A stretch of DNA of 37,018 nt from Bradyrhizobium sp. 139 (GCF_023074175.1 NZ_JADPKS010000106.1:1-37018), one strand, 5' to 3'; counted from the first letter of the stretch, positions 18,507 through 27,683 are shown. Made by a program: numbers and translations. Notes: a model not told the origin generated them from the sequence alone.

Positions 18507-19394
18507 TGCTCGATTACCAGTTTTTGCTTGAGGTGCTGATCGGCGGCCTGCTCTCGGGTGTGATGTACTCCCTGGTCGCAATCGGGTTCGTGCTGATCTA
18601 CAAGACCTCAGGCGTGCTCAACTTCGCGCAAGGCGCGATGCTGCTGTTCGCGGCCCTGACCTTCGTCAGCCTGATCGAGCGCGGCGCGCCATTCATTGCC
18701 GCGCTGGCCGCAACGCTGGTCATCATAGTCGCGCTGGGCATCGCCACCGAGCGGTTGGTGCTGCGGCCACTGGTCAACCAGCCGCCGATTACCCTGTTCA
18801 TGGCGACCCTCGGGCTCTCCTACGTCATTGAGGGCGCAGCCCAGCTCCTTTGGGCACGCAGGTGCATGGCCTCGACATTGGCATCAGCGACACGCCGTTC
18901 GAGGTGGCGGGCGTGCTGACCAGCCAGTTTGACCTGTTTGCGGCGGCGGTCGCCGGCAGTCTGGTCGCACTGTTTGCGCTTTTCTTTCGCTACACCGGCA
19001 CGGGACTGTCGTTCCGCGCCGTTGCCGATGATCAGTTTGCGGCTCTTGCGGTCGGCTTGCGGTTGCCGCGGGTCTGGGCCGCGGTCTGGACTGCGTCGGG
19101 GATCGTGGCCCTCGTCGGGGGACTCCTATGGGGCGCACGGCTCGGCGTGCAGTTCTCGCTGTCGCTCGTCGTCCTGAAGGCGCTCCCGGTCTTGGTCCTC
19201 GGTGGGTTCGATTCGATCACAGGGGCGATCGTCGGCGGTCTTTTGGTGGGCGCCATCGAAAAACTTGAGAGGTCTATGTTGGTCCATTCTTTGGCGGCGG
19301 CATCGAAGCCTGGGCCGCCTATGTCGCGGCACTGGCGCTCCTCCTGATCTGGCCGTCGGGCCTGTTCGGGCAGAAGCTGGTGGAGAGGGTGTAG
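18506..19394 (+). pseudogene. ABC transporter permease, LivH type, frameshifted twice
   Basis: An inner-membrane permease of the same importer. It starts MLDYQFLLEVLIGGLLSGVMYSLVAIGFVLIYKTSGVLNFAQGAM, the classic LivH start, and continues with hydrophobic helices to AAQLLW. A one-base loss near 18851 (TGG-GGC-ACG expected) shifts to a second frame (TQVHGLDIGISD... VLGGFDSITGAIVGGLLVGAIEKLE). A two-base gain near 19277 (GAG-AGG-TCT for GAG-GTC-TAT) shifts to a third (VYVGPFFGGGIEAWAAYVAALALLLIW, then GLFGQKLVERV), ending at TAG 19392-19394. Without this subunit the importer cannot assemble. The start overlaps the ATPase stop, and the next permease starts 3 bases after the stop. Confidence 0.87.
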
Positions 19395-19397
19395 ACC

Positions 19398-20444
19398 ATG
19401 CCGGCTCTCTCTTCCGCCAAATCGGCCTGGTTCTCCAGCGAGGCGCTGTGGATCGGCCTCGTGATTGTGGCCGCCTACGGCATCGTGCCGCTCGCGGGGA
19501 CAGACTATCTGCTCGACGCGGTGCTCACGCCGTTTCTTGCGCTGTCGCTAGCCGCCGTCGGGCTCAACGTCCTGACCGGCTACGCCGGGCAGGTCTCGCT
19601 CGGCTCGGCCGCCTTTCTCGCTGTCGGTGCCTACGCCGCCTACAATCTTCACCTTCGTATCCCGGCATTGCCGCTGCTCGTCGATCTGGTGCTGGCCGGA
19701 GGCGTCGCGGCGGCCATCGGCATCGTATTCGGGCTGCCGAGCCTTCGCCTACGCGGATTCTACCTCGCAGTATCGACACTCGCCGCGCAGTTCTTCGTGC
19801 AGTGGGCGCTGACCAAGTTCAGCTGGTTCTCCAACGACAATCCATCAGGAGTGATCGACGCGCCGATTCTCAGTATTGGCAGCATCTCGTTCACGAGCCC
19901 CGCCGAACGTTACGTCTTCTCGCTGACGATCGTGGTCGTTTTGACCCTGCTGACGCTGCGGCTGCTGCGTTCCCAATCTGGCCGCAACTTCATCGCGGTC
20001 CGCGATCACGAGATCACGGCCAAGGTGATTGGTGTGCCGCACTTGCGGACCAAACTGCTCGCCTTCGCAATCTCGTCCTTCCTTATTGGCATTGCCGGCG
20101 TGCTCTGGGCAATTGCTTACTTGCGTACGGTCGAGCCGGCCGGCTTCAATCTGGATCGCTCGTTCCAGATCCTGTTCATCATCGTCATTGGCGGCCTTGC
20201 CTCGCTACGCGGCTCCTTCATCGGCGCTGCCTTCATCGTTGTCTTCCCGCTCCTGTTGTCCCGGATCGGCGCGGCGCTGCTCGGCAGCGTGTTCGATTCG
20301 GGGGTTCTGGAGATGAGCCAGCGCATCGTGATCGGTGGCCTCATCATCGCTTTTCTGATCGCAGAGCCGCGCGGGCTGATCGCGCTGTGGGACCGCGCCT
20401 GGGACGCCATGCGGCCCGTCAGGCGCCCGGTGTATCCGACCTGA
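19398..20444 (+). CDS. ABC transporter permease, LivM type
   Basis: The second inner-membrane permease, 348 residues and fully open. It has about eight to ten predicted membrane helices and the family blocks ALSLAAVGLNVLTGYAGQVSLGSAAFLAVGAYAAY, GLPSLRLRGFYLAVSTLAAQF, GRNFIAVRDHEITAKVIGV (the EAA-like ATPase contact loop) and IGGLASLRGSFIGAAFIV. The start ATG 19398 lies 3 bases after the upstream permease stop, so translation was probably coupled. With its LivH partner broken it is likely without function. The substrate is not determinable from the sequence; the gene context points to a sulfur compound. Confidence 0.92.
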   Translation: MPALSSAKSAWFSSEALWIGLVIVAAYGIVPLAGTDYLLDAVLTPFLALSLAAVGLNVLTGYAGQVSLGSAAFLAVGAYAAYNLHLRIPALPLLVDLVLAGGVAAAIGIVFGLPSLRLRGFYLAVSTLAAQFFVQWALTKFSWFSNDNPSGVIDAPILSIGSISFTSPAERYVFSLTIVVVLTLLTLRLLRSQSGRNFIAVRDHEITAKVIGVPHLRTKLLAFAISSFLIGIAGVLWAIAYLRTVEPAGFNLDRSFQILFIIVIGGLASLRGSFIGAAFIVVFPLLLSRIGAALLGSVFDSGVLEMSQRIVIGGLIIAFLIAEPRGLIALWDRAWDAMRPVRRPVYPT

Positions 20445-20472
20445 GATTTTGCTTAGCCCAAAGGAGCTTGCA

Positions 20473-21804
20473 ATGAACGTGATGAGACGTCTGAAGGTCA
20501 CGATGGCTGCGGCACTCGCCGTAGGCCTTGCCAGTACATTGGCGGCACACGCCGACGAACAGTTCTTTCCGCTGCAAAGCTACCGTGTAGGTCCCTATGC
20601 CGCCGGAGGAACCGGATTTTTCGGGGGCTTCATCGACTATCTCAATCTGATCAACATCCGCGATGGCGGCGTCAACGGCGTCAAGCTCACCTGGGATGAA
20701 GGTGAGACCCAGTACGAGGTTGAGCGCGGCGTCGAGGTTTATGAGCGGCTGAAGAGCCGTCCCGGAATCGCGGCCTGGAATCCGCTGTCGGTCGGCATTG
20801 CCTATGCCATGATTGACCGGATCACCAAGGACAAGGTGCCGCTGATCACCATCAACCATGGCCGCACCGATTCGACCGATGGTCGCGTATTCCCTTACGT
20901 CTTTCCGCTGCTGCTCAATCCCTACAGCGAGACGTCCGGCATCGTGAACTACATTACCTCCAGGGAAGGCGGCGCGGACAAGCTGAAGGGCAAGAAGATC
21001 GTCGTGCTCTATCATGGCTCGCCCTATGGCAAGGAGACGATCCCGATCTACAAGCTCTTAGCAGACAAATACGGCTTTGAGCTGGAGCAGATCGAAGTCC
21101 CACACCCGGGCAATGAGCAGCAATCGCAGTGGCTCTCGATCCGCCGGGCGAAGCCGGATTACGTCGTGTTGCGCGGCTGGGGCGTGATGAATCCGGTGGC
21201 CTTGAAGACCGCGCAGAAGGTTGGCTTCCCTGCCGATCACATCATCGGCAACGTCTGGTCCAACTCCGAAGAGGATGTCATTCCCGCTGGTGACGCCGCC
21301 AAGGGCTACATCGCAATTACGACCCAGGCCTCCGGCGCCGAATATCCCGTGCTCCAGGAGGTGATCAAGACCGTCTATGGCGCGAACAAGGGCAATCTTG
21401 AGGACAAGAAGCGCATCGGCAGCGTCTATCACAACCTCGGAATCGTAAACGGCATTCTCAATGTCGAAGCTGTCCGGATTGCGCAGGCAAAGTTCGGCAA
21501 GCGCACCTTGACGGGCGACGAGGTCCGCTGGGGTTTTGAACACCTCCAGCTCGACCCGGCACGGGTCGAGGCGCTGGGTGCGAAGGGCCTGTTCCATTCG
21601 ATCAACGTCACCTGGGACAATCATGAAGGGGACGGCCGCGTCACCTTCCAGCAGTGGGACGGCAGCAAGTGGAAGGTCGTCTCGGACTGGATCGCGCCGG
21701 ATTGGGCGTCCTTGCGGCCCATCATCGAGAAGTCGTCGGCCGCCTATGCAAAGGAGCACAACATCAAGATCCGCGCCTCCGGCGATGATCAGGTCGGCCA
21801 GTAG
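20473..21804 (+). CDS. ABC transporter periplasmic substrate-binding protein (Peripla_BP_6 type)
   Basis: A 443-residue exported binding protein. ATG 20473 is chosen because AAGGAG lies 8 bases upstream and it opens the signal peptide MRRLKVTMAAALAVGLASTLAAHA, cleaved before DEQFFPLQ. The mature part reads like HAAT binding proteins: QSYRVGPYAAGGTGFFGGFIDYLNL, a two-lobed Leu/Ile/Val-binding-protein fold, and KKIVVLYHGSPYGKETIPIYK in the second lobe. The pocket is not diagnostic of an amino acid. The frame is intact. It is followed by a strong hairpin (21828-21847) before the second ATPase gene, an arrangement that often raises binding-protein mRNA relative to the rest of a transporter operon. 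Confidence 0.9.
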   Translation: MNVMRRLKVTMAAALAVGLASTLAAHADEQFFPLQSYRVGPYAAGGTGFFGGFIDYLNLINIRDGGVNGVKLTWDEGETQYEVERGVEVYERLKSRPGIAAWNPLSVGIAYAMIDRITKDKVPLITINHGRTDSTDGRVFPYVFPLLLNPYSETSGIVNYITSREGGADKLKGKKIVVLYHGSPYGKETIPIYKLLADKYGFELEQIEVPHPGNEQQSQWLSIRRAKPDYVVLRGWGVMNPVALKTAQKVGFPADHIIGNVWSNSEEDVIPAGDAAKGYIAITTQASGAEYPVLQEVIKTVYGANKGNLEDKKRIGSVYHNLGIVNGILNVEAVRIAQAKFGKRTLTGDEVRWGFEHLQLDPARVEALGAKGLFHSINVTWDNHEGDGRVTFQQWDGSKWKVVSDWIAPDWASLRPIIEKSSAAYAKEHNIKIRASGDDQVGQ

Positions 21805-21827
21805 CACCAGGCAATGCTGGGGTCTCA

Positions 21828-21847
21828 GCGGGAGCCACGGCTCCCGC
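21828..21847 (+). other. Intercistronic hairpin after the binding-protein gene
   Basis: GCGGGAGC at 21828-21835 pairs perfectly with GCTCCCGC at 21840-21847 around a four-base loop. Without a T-run it is more likely a 3'-end stabilising stem for the binding-protein mRNA, or a partial terminator, than a full stop before the downstream ATPase gene at 21873. Confidence 0.5.
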
Positions 21848-21872
21848 AGCTTTCAGACGGGGTGAAACCGGG

Positions 21873-22669
21873 ATGAGTGACGTTCTGCTTTCGATCGAAG
21901 GGCTCGCGGCAACCTACAACCACGCCATTCGCGCGGTAAGCGACGTGTCGTTTGTGGTTCGGCGTGGCGAGATCGTCGCCGTGCTCGGCGCGCCAACGGG
22001 GCCGGCAAGTCGACGACGCTCCAGGCGATCTCGGCGCTGCTGCCGGCTCGGCGCGGCCAAGTGGCAGCCGGGCGCATCATCTTCGACGGCCGCGACATCG
22101 TGTCCGCATCGCCCGCGAAGCTGGTCCGGGCCGGGATCGTTCCGGTGCTTGAGGGCCGGCATTGCTTCCCCTCGCTGACCGTCGAGGAGAACCTTATCAC
22201 CGGCGCCATTGGCCGCGATGCAAAGTCTCGCATCATCCGCGCAGACCTTGACGAGATCTACGAGCTTTTCCCACGACTGAAGCATCATCGCAGCTCGATT
22301 TCGGGCCTCACCTCAGGCGGCGAGCAGCAGATGACCGCGATCGGTCGTGCGCTGATGTCCCGTCCACGCCTGTTGGTGCTGGACGAACCCTCCATGGGGC
22401 TTGCGCCGCTCGTCGTCGAAGGCATTTTCCGAGCGCTGAAGCAGCTCAACAGCGAGCAGGGGCTCTCGATCCTGGTCGCGGAACAGAACTCGACGGTTGC
22501 GCTGCGCTTTGCCGACCATGCTGTCGTGCTTGAGAGCGGCCGCAGCGTGCTGTCCGGTGCATCAATCGAATTGCGCAGTCGCGACGATATCAAGGCGCTT
22601 TACCTCGGTGGTTCGCCGCAAACGGACGTCGCCGAGAAACCGCTCATCCATGCCGTTGTCAGAGTTTGA
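21873..22669 (+). pseudogene. ABC transporter ATPase, LivF type, frameshifted in Walker A
   Basis: The second ATPase of the importer. It begins MSDVLLSIEGLAATYNHAIRAVSDVSFVVRRGEIVAVLG and should continue GANGAGKSTTLQAISALLP, but two extra bases near 21990 (GGC-GCG-CCAAC for GGC-GCC-AAC) break the frame inside the Walker A loop. The other frame continues cleanly with IIFDGRDIVSASPAKLVRAGIVPVLEGRHCFPSLTVEENL, signature LTSGGEQQMTAIGRAL, Walker B LLVLDEPSMGLAP and SILVAEQNSTVAL, to 22669. The surviving frame from ATG 22061 lacks Walker A, so no active ATPase can be made. The gene ends 23 bases before the next start. Confidence 0.87.
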
Positions 22670-22692
22670 CGACACATAAGGGAGAATGACCA

Positions 22693-23884
22693 ATGGCTAA
22701 CGACAATCTGGCTCGTAAGATCGACTCTGATGTCTATTCTCGGCTGGATGCGGCGATTGATGCGACCGTAAAGGTCAATGCCGATCGCAATGATCTTGAA
22801 AGCCGTTTTCCAAGAGAGAATCTGAGGGCATTGGCAGACGCCGGCTGGGCGTGTTGAACGAAAGCTTTGGTGGCCTCGGTCTTGGCCATGTTGATTTTGC
22901 CGAAGCCGCCTACCGCATCGGACAGGCTGATGCGTCGACAGGCCTCGTCTATGTTATGCATGTCGGCGCGGCCCAGACGATCAGCCTTTTTGGCAATGAC
23001 GACCAGAAGGAGCGCTGGCTCCAGGCGAACAACGGCGCCCTGCTCGGGACATACTCGACAAGCGAACGTGCCACTGGGGGACACTGGTGGTACAATCTCT
23101 CCGAGGCGTCGCGCGACGGGCACGACTATCTTCTCAACGCGGAAAAGTCGTTCACAACGAGCTCGGGCCAGGCTGATTTCTACGTCGTTCAGACGCGCAG
23201 CCCGGGTGCGAAGGACCAGAACGACATCGTCTTCTTCATCGTGGATGGCAAATCTGAGGAGCATCGAATCCAAGCCTTGGGATGCGCTCGGTGTCCGCGG
23301 CAATCACTCAGGTCCCATCCGGTACAACAATGTGCGGGTGCCGCAGCGTGACCGGCTCGGCATCGAGGGGCAGGGCAAGGAGATCATTTACGATGGCGTA
23401 TCCCCGGTCTATCTGATCGGCCTCGGCGCCGTCTGGGAGGGCGTCGCCCGCGGCGCGTTGAACGCAGCCGTCAAGCACGTCACGAATTTCGTGCACAAGG
23501 ATCGAAACAAGAGCCTGTCGGACTATCAGGCGATCCGGCAGGAGCTCGGCGCGGCCAAGGTGTTGGTCGAGACCTTGAGGCCGTGGCGCCTGGAGCTCGC
23601 GGCAAGGCTGGATGAACTCTGGCGAGCCGGTAAGTCGCAGAGCGAAATCCTCATTCCTCTGACTGAGTTCAAGGTCCATGCCGCCGAGGTTGCGAACAAG
23701 GTCGCGGCAGCGGCACTCACGGTCACGGGAGGTTACGGCTATCACCGAGGACCAATCGAGCGCTCCTTCCGCGACGCACGGGCAGCCATAGCCATGGGGA
23801 CCCTCGAATGTGATTGCTCGGGACTGGATCGGCTAGGCGCTGGTCGGGCTGCCGCTCGAGCTGTTCTACGAGGGCGGTGAGTAG
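22693..23884 (+). pseudogene. Acyl-CoA-dehydrogenase-like flavoenzyme of the sulfur operon, decayed
   Basis: Four frames assemble a flavin enzyme of the acyl-CoA dehydrogenase fold. It starts MANDNLARKIDSDVY at ATG 22693 behind GGGAGA. A 4-base loss near 22848 (one of two CTGG units) shifts to ESFGGLGLGHVDFAEAAYRIGQADASTGLVYVMH and TYSTSERATGGHWW. An extra A near 23258 shifts to ESKPWDALGVRGNHSGPIRYNNVRVP and ALTVTGGYGYHRGPIERSFRDARA. Another extra base near 23798 shifts to the tail SNVIARDWIG, where AAG has become TAG at 23834, and then LVGLPLELFYEGGE. It was the last gene of the operon; by context it would act on an organosulfur substrate or its product. No active enzyme is expected. Confidence 0.87.
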
Positions 23885-24085
23885 TTCTACGTCGGGACCT
23901 CTAGCCGCCTGCCGGCGCTTGCGGTGTTCAGATCCGTAGCTGATTGTCGCGAGAGCATTCCCGCGCCTGCTCGCACGGGCTTGAGAGGTCAGCCCGTCCG
24001 GGGGGCGGAGCGACTCACGGTGGATCTTTCCGGCTCAGATGGTCTCTCGCGGGCGACAGGAGGTCGCGTTCTTTTCAGTATTGTC

Positions 24086-24610
24086 TCAATCTGTCTCAGA
24101 GTTCAGCGCAGCGTGCAGCCGAGCTTTCTCCAACCGAGACCTGAGTCCACTAAGGCAGCCCGCCAGTTTGGCGAACTCCTGAATGCTGAGATAATCAAAG
24201 ACGAACTGCTCGAGCTCTTCCTGCTGCCTTGCAATGCTCGCGAGGCTCTTGCGAGCGATGTCCGTGAGCGACAAAAGGACGTACCGGGCATCATTCGCGT
24301 CAGACTTCCGGCGCACGAACCGCTTGCTCTCGAGCTCCTTGGAATGCTTGGTGATGAAACCCGACTCAACTCTCATCAGCTTCGCGACAGCGTTGACGGG
24401 AACACCATCATCTTCTTCCAGTTCCGTCAGCGCCATCAAGATCATCATTTGCGGACCGGTGATGCCGAGCGCATTCGCCTGGTAGGACCGAGGATCGTCA
24501 AGACATATGTCGATCGATCTGATCTCCCATGTGAAGCGCCTGAGTAGATCCTGACTCACGCGCAGCTCTTTCCGGAGGCGTGTTGCTAATCCAGGCTTTT
24601 TGGGTGGCAT
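24086..24610 (-). CDS. MarR-family transcriptional regulator
   Basis: A 174-residue winged helix-turn-helix regulator. ALGITGPQMMILMALTELEEDDGVPVNAVAKLMRVESGFITKHSKELESKRFVRRKSDANDARYVLLSLTDIARKSL contains the MarR helix-turn-helix and the wing (R-x-x-x-D-x-N-D-A-R). N- and C-terminal helices form the dimer interface. Such proteins usually repress adjacent catabolic or efflux genes and release DNA on binding small aromatic ligands. It is transcribed towards the sulfur operon's end (convergent, 202 bases apart) and might have controlled it, but nothing in the sequence proves this. Start ATG 24610 has only a weak GAGATCAG site. Confidence 0.88.
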   Translation of the reverse strand: MPPKKPGLATRLRKELRVSQDLLRRFTWEIRSIDICLDDPRSYQANALGITGPQMMILMALTELEEDDGVPVNAVAKLMRVESGFITKHSKELESKRFVRRKSDANDARYVLLSLTDIARKSLASIARQQEELEQFVFDYLSIQEFAKLAGCLSGLRSRLEKARLHAALNSETD

Positions 24611-25066
24611 CTGATCTCAGGAGCTCCATCCTCAAAACGATTGGCTGCTGGCTGGGCCCCACAAAGGGGACCGATCTTCGCTGATCGCTTCGACGTCCCA
24701 CGCGCCCGATCTGAAATCAATCGCCACACTCAGACGAGTTCGTTTGGTTCGATCTTATTTAAGAGGATGAGCCCCGGTCTAGCTTCGAGAGTACCACGCA
24801 ACTTCACCTAATCGCCGTAATTAAATCCGGTCAAAAACTTGAGAATATCCGCAGGATTTCCGTAGATCGCGCGTCTTGTGCGCAGTTATTCCGCAGACGT
24901 AGTCACGCTGATGTCGCGAATCACAGACAGCGAGTATCACCCGATCCACCGTGCCCAACCGACGCCGATATTCAACCCGCTGTTTTCCAACGCGCGCTAG
25001 GATTTGTACGCATCGTCTCGCAGTGACGTGGTCCTTACGGAGCGATGTCCGTCTCGGCGAGAGAAG
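24611..25066. other. Spacer between MarR and cold-shock genes
   Basis: Carries the expected promoter region of the MarR gene near 24620-24720 and the 3' region of the cold-shock gene. No gene, repeat or clear terminator was recognised in the rest. Confidence 0.35.
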
Positions 25067-25273
25067 TCATCCTATACGGAGATTTTCTGCCGACGCTTTA
25101 CCCGAGCTGCCCGTCTTGCGCTCGAAGCTGGTCCTGGCCCCCTCAGCAAGAGCGGTGTAGCCCGCTTTCTCGACTGCCCTAATGTGCACGAATACGTCGG
25201 CGTCGCCATCATCCGGCTTGATAAAGCCATAGCCCTTTGTCGCGCTGAACCACTTCACGATACCGGTTGCCAC
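25067..25273 (-). CDS. cspA: Cold-shock-family RNA chaperone
   Basis: A 68-residue cold-shock-domain protein that binds single-stranded RNA and DNA and melts mRNA structure. The start is GTG 25273 with GGAGAAA upstream. It opens MATGIVKWFSATKGYGFI, where KGYGFI is RNP1, and VFVHI at 27-31 is RNP2; the tail FERKTGSSGKASAENLRIG keeps the usual basic strand. Alphaproteobacteria carry several such genes, so this accessory copy may be redundant. It has its own unit, and the long untranslated leader common in this family would lie at 25274-25408. Confidence 0.93.
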   Translation of the reverse strand: MATGIVKWFSATKGYGFIKPDDGDADVFVHIRAVEKAGYTALAEGARTSFERKTGSSGKASAENLRIG

Positions 25274-25408
25274 TACAATTTCTCCATTTCAAACGAAGCC
25301 TATCCATGGTTTGCAGAGGCATCAAGGTCTTGCGCGTAGGCCATTTGCGACGTTGCCGCGGCACGATATGTAGCCACATCGTCGTCGGTGGTGAGCTTTG
25401 CAGAATGG

Positions 25409-25816
25409 CTAGGCGGACCGGCCATCGCGCGTCCTCAGGCGCTTACGTCGGCGATGCCTACGACGGGCGCTGTGGCCTTGTCCGTCCGGGGCAAGCGCGG
25501 GAAGCTCACTTGCGAGAGGTTTCTCACCCGTGCCTTCGAGCGCTCGCTCCAGAGAGGTCGGTAGGCCCGTCTGTTCCAGCAATGCAAGAAAGGCCCGACC
25601 TTTTTCCGTTATGATCCACTGTCCGGGTTCTCGCGCAACCAGCCCTTGTCCGAAAATATTGAGATCCGGCGCCCGCTCCGCCAATCGCTTCATGCGAGCC
25701 GTCCACTCCGCACCGCTGGTGTAGAACACCGCCAGGTAGTCCTTCAGGACGGCGAGACTCGCACTGCCTTCTGGTTGACCGGCGAGAATTTTAAGTATCG
25801 AGACCTGAAAACTCAA
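25409..25816 (-). CDS. Hypothetical rhizobial protein, winged-helix-like (about 135 aa)
   Basis: The sequence LSFQVSILKILAGQPEGSASLAVLKDYLAVFYTSGAEWTARMKRLAERAPDLNIFGQGLVAREPGQWIITEKGRAFL matches a recurrent but unnamed rhizobial protein that looks like a winged helix (helices then a strand pair W-x-I-T-x-x-G). The TTG at 25816 is preferred because relatives begin there (SFQVSILKVLAG). An in-frame ATG at 25852 would add 12 residues of the poorly matching MRCSSYRVWLEK. The C-terminus is basic. It lies 140 bases from the IS701 remnant, which may have cut its original upstream region. Function unknown. Confidence 0.6.
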   Translation of the reverse strand: MSFQVSILKILAGQPEGSASLAVLKDYLAVFYTSGAEWTARMKRLAERAPDLNIFGQGLVAREPGQWIITEKGRAFLALLEQTGLPTSLERALEGTGEKPLASELPALAPDGQGHSARRRHRRRKRLRTRDGRSA

Positions 25817-25955
25817 TTTCTCTAACCAAACGCGATAGGACGAACACCGCACATCTTAGCGGCACCTGCCGGACCCCGCGCTGGACTTCAAAACAAGAAC
25901 CTGAAAACAAATGCTGATGTACGGATCATCCGACAAATTTGGATGAAGCTTAGCA

Positions 25956-26715
25956 TTACAGTTGCCGTTTTGCTTTGAGATGCGCGCGCTGAGCGGCAGC
26001 CTGGTGAGCTCTGCGCCAGAATGACCATGCAATGACATGCGCGGGTTGGATCCGCTTTCGAGCAAGCCTGATGGCGATGCGGCGGATTTCCTGGATTGAC
26101 CAACGGATCAGCGGCGGCGTGGGTGTGCTTTGGCTTTTGCCGGGGGGCGAGGTTTGGTTTTTTTGGGCGGTGGCGGATTGGCGCGATGGCGGATCGCCGC
26201 CATCATGGCGAAGGCGAGCATCACCAGGGACACGTGGCGATGCCAGCCATGCCAGGACCTGCTCTCGTTGTGATCGAGCCCGAACTCGTTTTTCGCGGTT
26301 TCAAAGCTGTCCTCGATCGCCCATCGATGGCCTTCGACCGCGACCAGCGTTTCAATTGATGTTCCCGCTGGGCACCAGGTGGTGAAGAAGGCGAGATCGC
26401 CATCGGCGATATGGCGACGGATCAGCAGACCGCGCGTCCATAAACCATCATTTGCGCTGTTGAACTGCTCGACCTCGAGATCGGCCAGTTCGAGATAACA
26501 CCAGTCATCCAGCCGCGGTCCTTTGGTTCCGGCTCCCGCCGACAAGCGCTTCCAGTCGGACGGGCGCCGCGTCCGGGCGATGTCTTCGGCCTTGCCGGCG
26601 ACCGGCGGTCGCTTGCCCCAGGATCGGAAGACATGAGAGCTGCTGACCCCGAGCACATAGCCTTTGCCTGCCCGCCGTAGCTGCTGTTCGATATCGCCAA
26701 CACCGTAGACGGTGT
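25956..26715 (-). mobile_element. IS701-family transposase remnant (C-terminal part)
   Basis: On the minus strand this reads the C-terminal half of an IS701 DDE transposase: DTVYGVGDIEQQLRRAGKGY, SHVFRSWG, then WCPAGTSIETLVAVEGHRWAIEDSFETAK, EFGLDHNESRSWHGWHRH and VMLAFAMMAAIRHRAN. After a frame change near 26110 it continues LIRWSIQEIRRIAIRLARKRI, PAHVIAWSFWRRAHQAAAQRAHLKAKRQL and a stop (TAA at 25956-25958). The first half of the transposase is absent: at about 26715 the sequence switches to an IS256 transposase on the opposite strand. The element is therefore truncated and frameshifted. Confidence 0.85.
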
Positions 26716-27530
26716 CACCGGCAAGCGCTACGTCTACATCTGGGCCGATGGCATCCATCTGGAGGCGCGGCTCGAGGACGAAAAGCAGTGCATCCTGGTG
26801 CTGATCGGAGCGACGCCGGAAGGCCGCAAGGAACTGGTCGGCTTCGCCGATGGCGCCCGCGAAAGCGCGCATGACTGGCGCGGTCTGCTGCTTGATCTGA
26901 AGCGCCGTGGGCTCGACGCGCCTCCGCGGCTCGTCATCGCCGATGGCGCACTCGGGTTCTGGAAAGCCGCCGGCGAGGTCTGGCCGAAAACGCGCGAGCA
27001 GCGCTGCTGGGTGCACAAGACTGCAAACGTGCTCGCCAAGCTGCCGAAGAGCCAGCAGCCGAAAGCCAAGCGCCCGTTGCAGGAGATCTGGATGGCTGAA
27101 ACGAAGGTCACGGCCGGGCTGGCGTTCGATGCCTTCATCGAGAGCTACGCGCTGAAATACCAGAAGGCGGCCGACTGCCTGAGCAAGGATCGAGACACGC
27201 TGCTCGCCTTCTAAGACTTCCCGGCCGAGCACTGGAAACACTTGCGGACGACCAACCCCATCGAAAGCACCTTCGCCACCGTGCGCCACCGCACCATCCG
27301 GTCGAAGGGTTGTCTGTCGAACGGGACCGCGCTCGCCATGGTCTTCAAACTGGTCGAGGGCGCACAGAAAAGCTGGCGCCGTCTCGATGGCCACAACCAG
27401 TTGCCAAAACTCGTTCTTGGTGTGACATTCAACGATGGGATCGAGGTCATCGCCAAGTCGACCGACCGTCAGCCCATAACCGCCGCCGCCTGACCGGTAC
27501 TGCCGTCACCAAAATTTGGCGATAGCTCGC
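26716..27530 (+). mobile_element. IS256-family transposase remnant (C-terminal part), nonsense-mutated
   Basis: Reads RYVYIWADGIHLEARLED, CILVLIGATPEGRKELVGFADGARESAHDWRGLLLDLKRRGL, RLVIADGALGFWKA (catalytic Asp), QRCWVHKTANVLAKLPKS, then TAA at 27212-27214 where the family has LLAFYDFPAEHW (TAC to TAA). The frame resumes with DFPAEHWKHLRTTNPIESTFATVRHRT, an IS256 signature, and ends GVTFNDGIEVI...TAAA with stop at 27491-27493. The right end continues to about 27525 (ACCAAAAT...GATAGCTC). The N-terminal part is lost at the IS701 junction. Its 3' end matches the remnant at 1-99, in the same orientation. Confidence 0.88.
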
Positions 27531-27658
27531 GCCGATCTACGCGAACCTGTCCGACCACGAAGGCGGAGAGGGTTACACACTCCTATTGTCGCGCCAAGCT
27601 GTCTCGCCACCGCTTCCGGCGCCAGCGCAAGAACGGCGAATAACATCCGTTCCGCCGA

Positions 27659-27683
27659 GGCCCGCCGGAAAGGCGGGCCTTTT
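27659..27683 (+). terminator. Rho-independent terminator
   Basis: GGCCCGCC (27659-27666), loop GGAAA, GGCGGGCC (27672-27679), then TTTT. A perfect 8-bp G+C stem with a short T-run, for plus-strand transcripts. No plus-strand gene remains immediately upstream except the IS256 remnant; the 15 codons before it (KLSRHRFRRQRKNGE, then stop at about 27643) may be the tail of a deleted gene. Confidence 0.75.

Noticed and set aside
26108..27394. A 428-codon minus-strand open frame
   Set aside because: Only the left half (26108 to about 26715) is real IS701 coding sequence; the right half is antisense to an IS256 transposase. The length is accidental.
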